Notes under the pieces: generated by a model
The model's database searches: none
What the model was told of the DNA's origin: nothing
Seen by the model: only the letters and a program-made list of their open reading frames with translations
Program-made: the position numbers and the translations under genes
From: Myxococcales bacterium
GTDB lineage: Bacteria > Myxococcota > Myxococcia > Myxococcales > Myxococcaceae
Direction of reading: 5' to 3'
DNA length: 18,291 bases
NCBI GenBank assembly: GCA_009885595.1
Contig: VFKJ01000575.1
Location: forward strand, 1 to 18,291
Shown: piece after piece, positions 7,430 to 13,597 of the stretch
Layout of the letters: every line of letters begins with the position of its first letter
Position numbering within the stretch: the first letter of the stretch is position 1

Positions 7430-7430
7430 C

Positions 7431-7976
7431 TCAGGCGAGCGCGCCGCTCTTGCCAGGTTGCGCAGTCATCACCGTGGTGGCGATGGGCACCCGCTCGAGG
7501 TTGAGCCACGCGCTGACGGCGGGCGGCTGAACGATCACCGCGTAGAAGCTCCCGCCCTGCGGCATCACGATGAAGGGTGTGTGGGCGTATTCCCGGCGCA
7601 GCCGGGACAGGGTGGCCTGCTCCGGAGGGCGTACGCCGCGCAGGAAGGTCGCCCCGCCGCGCGCGCCGTAGAGCGTGGCCACCGTACGCTCGTGTTCTTC
7701 GGGCCCCTCCTTGAGGGCGGTCACCAGGTCGAGCCCACAGCCATCGGTGTCGGCGTTCAAGAGCACGACCTCGAAGCGGTGCTCGGCCAGGACGACGAAG
7801 GCCTCGCTGAGCGTGGCGGTCTCGGTGAGCGCCGCGCCTCGGGCTGAGAGCTCCTTGCGAAGTGACTTCGGGATCTCTCCGATGACGAGCACCTCCCGGC
7901 GGGTCCTTCCGCGGGCCTTGCCGTCGATGAACTGGGCTTCAGGCCCAGCGTCGCTGCGAGTTCGGCTCCCGGACAT
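7431..7976 (-). CDS. Degenerate receiver-domain (pseudo-receiver) protein
   Basis: The protein has 181 residues. Residues 27-105 follow the alternating strand/helix order of a response-regulator receiver: REVLVIGEI, PKSLRKELSARG, ALTETAT, LSEAFVVLAEHR, FEVVLLNAD, LDLVTALKE, RTVATLYGA. The acidic pair after the first strand is lost (only Glu34 remains), and the phospho-acceptor position at the end of strand three is Asn74 in VVLLNAD. The loop is shortened and the usual Pro-x-x-D-G is missing. It is therefore probably not a normal phosphorylated switch. Residues 106-181 do not match the rest of a receiver or a known output domain. Myxobacteria carry many stand-alone and pseudo-receivers (family knowledge). 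The receiver call is moderate confidence. Start ATG 7976 has only a weak GGGG upstream. Confidence 0.7.
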   Translation of the reverse strand: MSGSRTRSDAGPEAQFIDGKARGRTRREVLVIGEIPKSLRKELSARGAALTETATLSEAFVVLAEHRFEVVLLNADTDGCGLDLVTALKEGPEEHERTVATLYGARGGATFLRGVRPPEQATLSRLRREYAHTPFIVMPQGGSFYAVIVQPPAVSAWLNLERVPIATTVMTAQPGKSGALA

Positions 7977-8003
7977 CCCCGAAGCGTAGGCGACCTGCCT
8001 GGG

Positions 8004-8285
8004 TCACCGCGCGGCGAGGAAACCACTTGTTCTTCGCGCCCCACGCGCGCTGGAGGTCGGCGAACGTGTCGTGAATGCCTTGCCCCGTCGCGGCGAGACG
8101 CAACTCGCTGACGGTCTCCCTACCCGCGGGAAGGAGTGACGGTCGGTGCGGGCAAAGAAGCGACTCCGGCCGAAGTCGACCGACTCGCCTCGAGGAACGC
8201 GGTGATGCAGGACTGCTTCGTTGCACCTGACGAGCAGGCCCTCCCCGCGAACAAGGACGCTCACGGGTCGTCGTGGGACATGCCG
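8004..8285 (-). pseudogene. Possible eroded coding sequence of unknown family
   Basis: On the - strand one frame reads plausibly as protein (VSVLVRGEGLLVRCNEAV, then VPRGESVDFGRSRFFARTD) down to about 8125. The sense then seems to pass to a neighbouring frame (ETVSELRLAATGQGIHDTF, then ADLQRAWGAKNKWF) to about 8025. This looks like one frameshifted relic whose 5' end runs into the inverted-repeat element. I do not recognise the family and a chance reading is possible. Confidence 0.2.
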
Positions 8286-8307
8286 TGTTGCGGATACTGC
8301 CACAAAG
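8286..8307 (+). repeat. Left 22-bp terminal inverted repeat
   Basis: Starts TGTTGCGGATACTGCC and ends CACAAAG. It is the exact reverse complement of 8385-8406. Confidence 0.9.
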
Positions 8308-8384
8308 CGCCGGCTCTCCTCGCAAGAGCGATGTGGCCGCACGGGTGAGCCGTGATTCGCGGGGTCCGAGCCTCGATTTCGGAC

Positions 8385-8406
8385 CTTTGTGGCAGTATCC
8401 GCAACA
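8385..8406 (-). repeat. Right 22-bp terminal inverted repeat
   Basis: Starts CTTTGTGGCAGTATCC and ends GCAACA on the + strand. It is the exact reverse complement of 8286-8307. Confidence 0.9.
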
Positions 8407-8621
8407 TGACGCGCACCGCGCCGTCGTTGAAGCGTGGCGGGCGTCGCTGCCAGTTCAGCCGGCGGACCTTCACGAAAGCAGAGGCCACCGAGGAAACGAC
8501 ACCGCGGGTGGTCTCAAGGCACGCAACGAGCCGATCGCTCTTGGCACCGGATCGCGTGAACTTGATCGCGACCCGATGACGTGCCGCGGATTCATCTGCA
8601 GCTCTGGTGCCTTCTTGGCCG

Positions 8622-9275
8622 TCAGCGCAGCGCGGCGATGGCCGCCTGGTAGTCGCCGGCCTTGAACACCGCGTTCCCGGCCACGAGCACGTTGGCGCCC
8701 GCAGCCACCACCTGCTTCGCGGTGGCGGCGTTGATGCCCCCGTCGACCTCGATGTCGACTGACTGCAGGCCGCGCGCATCGAGCATCGCGCGCAGCCGAC
8801 GCACCTTGTCCACGGTGGCGGGAATGAAGGCCTGGCCGCCGAAGCCGGGGTTCACCGACATCAAGAGCACCTGCGTCACCTCGGTCAGCACCTCTTCGAT
8901 GGTGGACAGCGAGGTGGACGGGTTGAGCACCACCGACGGCTTCGCCCCCGCGGCGCGGATCTGCTGCAGGGTGCGGTGCAGGTGGGGGCAGGCTTCCTGG
9001 TGCACGGTGATGATCGACGCGCCCGCCTTCGCGAAGTCGTCGATGTACTTCTCGGGCTCGACGATCATCAGGTGCACGTCGAGGGGCAGCGAGGTGGCGC
9101 GCTTGACCGCCTCCACCACCAGCGGGCCGATGGTGAGGTTGGGCACGAAGCGCCCGTCCATCACGTCGACGTGGACGTAGTCGGCACCCGCCGCCTCGAT
9201 GGCCTTCACCTCGTCCTGGAGCCGGCCGAAGTCCGCCGAGAGAATCGACGGCGCGATGCGCACGCGGTTCGTCAT
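8622..9275 (-). CDS. rpe: Ribulose-phosphate 3-epimerase
   Basis: Interconverts ribulose 5-phosphate and xylulose 5-phosphate in the cytosolic pentose phosphate pathway. The 217 residues match the family length and form a TIM barrel. Visible signatures are IAPSILSADF (7-16), HVDVMDGRFVPNLTIG (35-50) with His35 and Asp37, His68 in DVHLMIVEP, MSVNPGFGGQAF (139-150) and the catalytic Asp178 in EVDGGIN. The frame stays open upstream to 9908, but ATG 9275 is chosen because the family normally starts a few residues before the IAPSILSADF motif. GAGG two bases before it is too close to be a standard Shine-Dalgarno. The gene is divergent from the GAF-HD-GYP gene and is not part of a Calvin-cycle or trpE-type cluster here. 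Confidence 0.97.
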   Translation of the reverse strand: MTNRVRIAPSILSADFGRLQDEVKAIEAAGADYVHVDVMDGRFVPNLTIGPLVVEAVKRATSLPLDVHLMIVEPEKYIDDFAKAGASIITVHQEACPHLHRTLQQIRAAGAKPSVVLNPSTSLSTIEEVLTEVTQVLLMSVNPGFGGQAFIPATVDKVRRLRAMLDARGLQSVDIEVDGGINAATAKQVVAAGANVLVAGNAVFKAGDYQAAIAALR

Positions 9276-9362
9276 GCCCTCGTGGTAGCCCGAGCAGGGA
9301 ACGCTTGCATCAACATACGGGGCGGTTGCTCCCACGGCGCCGAGGGAGGAACATCCCCGCCC
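9276..9362. promoter_or_regulatory. 87-bp divergent promoter region
   Basis: Lies between rpe (-) and the GAF-HD-GYP gene (+). It carries GGAGGA at 9345-9350, the probable Shine-Dalgarno for GTG 9363. I see no convincing promoter boxes. Confidence 0.4.
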
Positions 9363-10889
9363 GTGGATCACGACCAGGAAGAGGCGACCGCGCCGTCGAT
9401 GTCCCCGCTCCGGCAGGCCCTCCGCCGCGTCGACAAGCTCCAGGCGATCCTCGAGGTGGCCAAGGCGATGGCCGCCGCCCACAGCCTCGACGCCCTGCTC
9501 CCGCTGATCTTGAGGGAAGCGGCGCGGGTGGTGGAAGCCGATCGCTGCTCGCTCTTCATCCTCGATCGGCAGCGCAACGAGCTGTGGAGCCGGGTGGCCC
9601 AGGGCGCCAAGCAGGAGATCCGCGTGCCGCTGGGCCAGGGCATCGCGGGCTCGGTGGCGCAGACCGGCGAGGTGGTGAACCTGCGCGACGCCTACGAAGA
9701 CCCCCGCTTCAGCCGCGACTGGGACGTGAAGACGAACTACCGCACCAGGGCCGTGCTCTGCGTGCCCATGCGCGACACCCGCGGCGAGGTGACCGGCGTC
9801 ATCCAGGCGCTCAACGCCGTCGACGGCGCCTTCGACGAAGAAGACGAGGAGCTGCTCATCGCGCTCGGCGGCCAGGCCGCCCAGGCGATCGAGAACGCGA
9901 TGCTCCACGAAGACATCAGCCGCCTGTTCGAGGGCTTCGTGCAGGCCTCGGTGATGGCGATCGAGTCACGCGATCCAACCACCGCGGGTCACTCGGGCCG
10001 GGTGGCGTCGCTCACCGTCTCGCTGGCAGAGGCGACCGAGCAGGCGCCGGCGGGGCCCTTCAGGGACCTCAAGTTCAGCTCCGAGCAGATCCAGGAGATC
10101 CGCTACGCGTCGCTCCTGCACGACTTCGGGAAGATCGGCGTGCGCGAGCCGGTGCTGGTGAAGGCCGAGAAGCTGTACCCGCACGAGCTCGAGGTGCTCA
10201 AGCAGCGCTTCGATCTCGCCCGGAAGGACCGCCAGATGGCCTCGATGGTGCGGCGCCTCGACGCCGTCAAGCTGCGCGGCGATCGGGCCGTCGAGGAGAT
10301 CGACGCAGAGGAGAGCGAGCGGCTGGTGCGCGAGCTCAAGGAAGTCGACGACGCCCTCGAGTTCGTCCTCCAGTGCAACCGCCCCACCGTGCTCGCGCAG
10401 GGCGGCTTCGAGCGCCTGACCGGCCTGGCCGGGCTCTCGTACAACGACTCGCGCGAGCGGCCGCAGATGCTGCTGACGCCCAACGACGTGCAGGTGTTGT
10501 CGATCACCCGCGGCTCGCTCTCCCCCACCGAGCGCCGGGAGATCGAGTCGCACGTGACGCACACCTTCCGCTTCCTCTCGCAGATCCCCTGGACGCGCAC
10601 CCTCAAGCGCGTGCCGGAGATCGCCTACGCCCACCACGAGAAGCTCGACGGCAAGGGCTACCCGCGCGCGGTGGTCGGCGAGCAGATCCCGGTGCAGTCG
10701 AAGATGATGGCCATCTCCGACATCTACGACGCGCTCACCGCGAGCGATCGACCCTACAAGAAGGCCGTGCCGCACGAGCTGGCGCTCGACATTCTGCGCA
10801 AGGAATCGGACAGCGGGCAGCTCGACAAGGAGCTGTTCCGCATCTTCGTCGAGGCCGACGTGCCCGGCCGCGCGCTCAAGCCGAAATAG
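9363..10889 (+). CDS. GAF-HD-GYP protein, probable cyclic-di-GMP phosphodiesterase
   Basis: Probably hydrolyses cyclic-di-GMP under control of a GAF sensor. From GTG 9363 it has 508 residues; ATG 9399 (496 residues) is the alternative. GGAGGA at 9345-9350, 12 bases upstream, favours the GTG slightly. A GAF domain covers about 40-180 (EADRCSLFILDR, VPLGQGIAGSVAQTGE, VLCVPM, GVIQALN). The HD-GYP domain follows, with GHSGRV (His210), LLHDFGKIG (His253-Asp254, Lys257), AYAHHEKLDGKGYP (His424-His425, Gly432-Tyr433-Pro434) and SDIYDALT. Between LYPHELEVLKQRF and LSPTERREIESHVTH there are about 105 residues absent from canonical HD-GYP domains, rich in charged helices. There is no membrane segment, so it is cytosolic. 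A GC-rich palindrome begins four bases after the stop and probably ends transcription. Confidence 0.93.
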   Translation: MDHDQEEATAPSMSPLRQALRRVDKLQAILEVAKAMAAAHSLDALLPLILREAARVVEADRCSLFILDRQRNELWSRVAQGAKQEIRVPLGQGIAGSVAQTGEVVNLRDAYEDPRFSRDWDVKTNYRTRAVLCVPMRDTRGEVTGVIQALNAVDGAFDEEDEELLIALGGQAAQAIENAMLHEDISRLFEGFVQASVMAIESRDPTTAGHSGRVASLTVSLAEATEQAPAGPFRDLKFSSEQIQEIRYASLLHDFGKIGVREPVLVKAEKLYPHELEVLKQRFDLARKDRQMASMVRRLDAVKLRGDRAVEEIDAEESERLVRELKEVDDALEFVLQCNRPTVLAQGGFERLTGLAGLSYNDSRERPQMLLTPNDVQVLSITRGSLSPTERREIESHVTHTFRFLSQIPWTRTLKRVPEIAYAHHEKLDGKGYPRAVVGEQIPVQSKMMAISDIYDALTASDRPYKKAVPHELALDILRKESDSGQLDKELFRIFVEADVPGRALKPK

Positions 10890-10891
10890 CC

Positions 10892-10931
10892 TCCCTCTCC
10901 CCCGCGGGGGAGAGGGTCGGGGTGAGGGGCT
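10892..10931 (+). repeat. GC-rich palindromic intergenic repeat, copy 1
   Basis: A perfect palindrome of two 12-base arms (CCCTCTCCCCCG and its complement) at 10893-10916 is followed by TCGGGGTGAGGG. The same unit occurs inverted at 12600-12635. Sequences of this CCCTCTCCC/GGGAGAGGG, GGGGTGAGGG type are dispersed in many GC-rich proteobacterial genomes (general knowledge). It lies between the convergent stops of the HD-GYP gene and pyk. Confidence 0.85.
10893..10916. terminator. Probable bidirectional terminator (palindrome copy 1)
   Basis: The 12-bp GC stem lies three bases after the HD-GYP stop and 26 bases after the pyk stop in their convergent gap. It has no U-run, so it may act as a transcript 3'-end stabiliser or a Rho-assisted end. 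Confidence 0.45.
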
Positions 10932-10942
10932 GAGCCCGACAG

Positions 10943-12373
<1,431 letters not shown>

Positions 12374-12395
12374 GCGCGGGGTTATAGGGACGCGG
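12374..12395 (-). promoter_or_regulatory. pyk promoter -10 box with probable leaderless start
   Basis: On the - strand TATAAC (12381-12386) matches the -10 consensus at five of six positions and is followed by seven bases and then the pyk ATG. Transcription would start on or next to the A of ATG. No clear -35 is seen at a 16-19-base spacing. Confidence 0.5.
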
Positions 12396-12598
12396 GTGTT
12401 GCTCTTCCAGAAGCGGTTTCACCCCGGCATCGTCGATGGCGCAGTGCGTCTGACTTTCCGCCTCTGGGACAAACCCCACGTGAAGGCAGGTGGGCGGTAT
12501 CGGGGCCACCCGATCGGCGTGGTCGAGGTGAACACGGTGGAGCGCGTCACCGTGGGAGGACGTTCCTCTCGCTGACGGCCAAGAAGAAGAGACGGTAG
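12396..12598 (+). pseudogene. Remnant of an ASCH-domain gene with internal deletion
   Basis: The frame from GTG 12396 (AGGGA just upstream) encodes VLLFQKRFHPGIVDGAVRL and then FRLWDKPHVKAGGRYRGHP, IGVVEVNTVERVTV. This looks like the first third of an ASCH-domain protein, a PUA-related putative RNA-binding fold of about 150 residues. It stops at 12575 after only 60 residues. From about 12547 the adjacent frame reads HRGRTFLSLTAKKKRR and stops at 12598, which resembles the C-terminal end of such proteins. The simplest reading is an out-of-frame internal deletion that removed the middle. The intact gene would have been divergent from pyk with a 22-bp gap. Domain recognition is from memory of the family pattern. 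Confidence 0.55.
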
Positions 12599-12599
12599 G

Positions 12600-12635
12600 C
12601 CCTCTCCCCGACCCTCTCCCCCGCGGGGGAGAGGG
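12600..12635 (-). repeat. GC-rich palindromic intergenic repeat, copy 2
   Basis: Read on the - strand, this has the same 24-bp perfect palindrome as copy 1 (here 12612-12635) followed by TCGGGG and then AGAGGG where copy 1 has TGAGGG. It is inverted relative to copy 1. It lies 11 bases beyond the stop of the SprT-like gene, between it and the ASCH relic. Confidence 0.85.
12612..12635. terminator. Probable terminator or 3'-end hairpin (palindrome copy 2)
   Basis: The 12-bp GC stem lies directly downstream of the SprT-like gene stop (12647). It has no U-run, as with copy 1, so the terminator role is inferred from position. Confidence 0.4.
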
Positions 12636-12646
12636 AGGGCAGTGAA

Positions 12647-13477
12647 TCAGCGGCGCAGCAGTTCCTGCAGGTGCTGCCGTTCCCAGGCCATCGCCGCGGC
12701 GTACTTCGGGAAGGCCCGCTCGCGATCGCGGAAGGCGCGCGGGTGGTGCACGTGGCGGCCGGTATCGCGATCGCTGGGGAAGAGCTGGTGGAGCATCTCG
12801 TGGAAGACGATGAACTCCACGAAGAAGCGCGGCACGTCGGGGCGATCGAGCGCCGGGTGAATGCGAATCTCCTTCGCCTTGTGATCGTACACCCCCAGGC
12901 GAATCGACTTTCGCCGCCGCTTGCTGGTGTTGCGCCCCCAGCCGATGCGCGCGGCGATGCCGTTCTCGAAGTGGGCCTCGTTCATTCGCGCGAAGAGCTC
13001 TTGAAGGTCGAAGCACTCGCCGAGCGACTCGAGCTGGCCCGCCCGGCGGGGCACCGCGCGAATGTGCCTCTGCTGCGCGGCGATGTAGTCGTCGAGCGCC
13101 ACCCCGGCGCCTTGTCTGCCCCGCCCCGCGTAGTCGGCGATCGACTGCACCACCTCCAGCGGCGCGTCGAGGAACATGTGGTGCGCGCGAATCTTCAGCA
13201 GCGGCGGCTGCCGGCGAAAGCTGATCATCGTCGACCGGTTGTCGTGCACCGTGAGCAGCACCCTGAGCTCGGGGCCCAGGTGCTCGGCGATGCGGGCGGC
13301 CAGGGCCCGGGCGCGCGCCAGCGTCTCCTGGCGCGTGGGCGGGCGCTCCGCCAGCACCGGCACCGGCAGGGGCAGCACCTCGAGCCGGGTCACCTCGGGT
13401 CTGGGGGCGGGCGCCTGGGGCCGGCTCAGGCCCAGGGGCCTGCCGAAGAGATCCAGCTGTCGCGGCGCGAGCTGCAC
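12647..13477 (-). CDS. SprT-like zinc metalloprotease with N-terminal sliding-clamp-binding motif
   Basis: The protein has 276 residues. The C-terminal half is a SprT-like protease: FDLQELFARMNEAHF (156-170), RLGVYDHKAKEIRIHPALD, and FVEFIVFHEMLH, with zinc ligands and catalytic Glu in H226-E227-x2-H230; the third ligand is probably His245 in HHPRAF. No zinc ribbon follows the protease core. Residues 7-11 read QLDLF (13445-13459), a consensus match to the bacterial beta-clamp-binding pentapeptide QL(S/D)LF. A Pro-rich, probably disordered linker (12-50) follows. In eukaryotes SPRTN, with a related protease domain, binds PCNA and digests DNA-protein crosslinks. A similar replication-linked role is inferred here. 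The start is GTG 13477 with no Shine-Dalgarno; a TTTTCA-17-TACAAC promoter ends seven bases before it, so the mRNA may be leaderless. Confidence 0.9.
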   Translation of the reverse strand: MQLAPRQLDLFGRPLGLSRPQAPAPRPEVTRLEVLPLPVPVLAERPPTRQETLARARALAARIAEHLGPELRVLLTVHDNRSTMISFRRQPPLLKIRAHHMFLDAPLEVVQSIADYAGRGRQGAGVALDDYIAAQQRHIRAVPRRAGQLESLGECFDLQELFARMNEAHFENGIAARIGWGRNTSKRRRKSIRLGVYDHKAKEIRIHPALDRPDVPRFFVEFIVFHEMLHQLFPSDRDTGRHVHHPRAFRDRERAFPKYAAAMAWERQHLQELLRR

Positions 13478-13484
13478 GGGGGAG

Positions 13485-13513
13485 GTTGTAGCGAAAGCCG
13501 CGGGCGCTGAAAA
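13485..13513 (-). promoter_or_regulatory. Promoter of the SprT-like gene, probable leaderless start
   Basis: On the - strand TTTTCA (13508-13513), a 17-base spacer and TACAAC (13485-13490) form a sigma-70-type promoter. Seven bases separate the -10 from GTG 13477, so the start codon would be at or next to +1. No Shine-Dalgarno is present. Confidence 0.5.
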
Positions 13514-13525
13514 CGAAGCGGAGCG

Positions 13526-13585
13526 ACTGAAGGAAACGACAGCGCCCGACCCCCTCGAGGGCCGGGCGCTGGGGTTTCCTTCAGT
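13526..13585 (-). terminator. Long two-part hairpin downstream of the metalloprotease gene
   Basis: Outer arms ACTGAAGGAAAC (13526-13537) and its exact complement (13574-13585) enclose inner arms CAGCGCCCG (13540-13548) and CGGGCGCTG (13563-13571). It begins 12 bases after the TAG of the 1410-residue gene. It may work as a terminator or RNA-stabilising end; no long U-run follows. Confidence 0.65.
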
Positions 13586-13597
13586 CCCGCCCGGGAA

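Larger units (their letters stand above)
8286..8406. mobile_element. 121-bp MITE-like element with perfect 22-bp terminal inverted repeats
   Basis: 8286-8307 and 8385-8406 are exact inverted copies over 22 bases. The outer end reads TGTTGCGGATACTGCC inwards at each end. The 77-bp interior has no matching arms and no gene. Ends beginning TGT and ending ACA are usual for several insertion-sequence families. The five bases outside each end (TGCCG left, TGACG right) agree at four of five positions and may be a worn target duplication. No transposase is present, so this would be a non-autonomous element or the closed remnant of one. Confidence 0.5.
7977..8621. other. 645-bp stretch with no supportable gene
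   Basis: Lies between the start of the pseudo-receiver gene and the stop of rpe. No frame on either strand has a good start, Shine-Dalgarno and codon-position GC bias together. It contains a 121-bp inverted-repeat-bounded element (8286-8406) and a possible eroded - strand reading frame to its left. Base composition is slightly less GC-rich than its neighbours by eye. Confidence 0.6.

Noticed and set aside
8352..8579. Small + strand frame (75 codons) in the gap before rpe
   Set aside because: It starts inside the inverted-repeat element and is Arg/Thr/Ser-rich, with no Shine-Dalgarno and no recognisable pattern.
8976..9362. N-terminal extension of the GAF-HD-GYP frame back to 8976
   Set aside because: It would run antisense through rpe, and the residues are low-complexity. 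The GAF domain and Shine-Dalgarno support a start at 9363 or 9399.
9276..9908. N-terminal extension of the rpe frame upstream to 9908
   Set aside because: Overlaps the divergent GAF-HD-GYP gene. The epimerase family starts just before IAPSILSADF.
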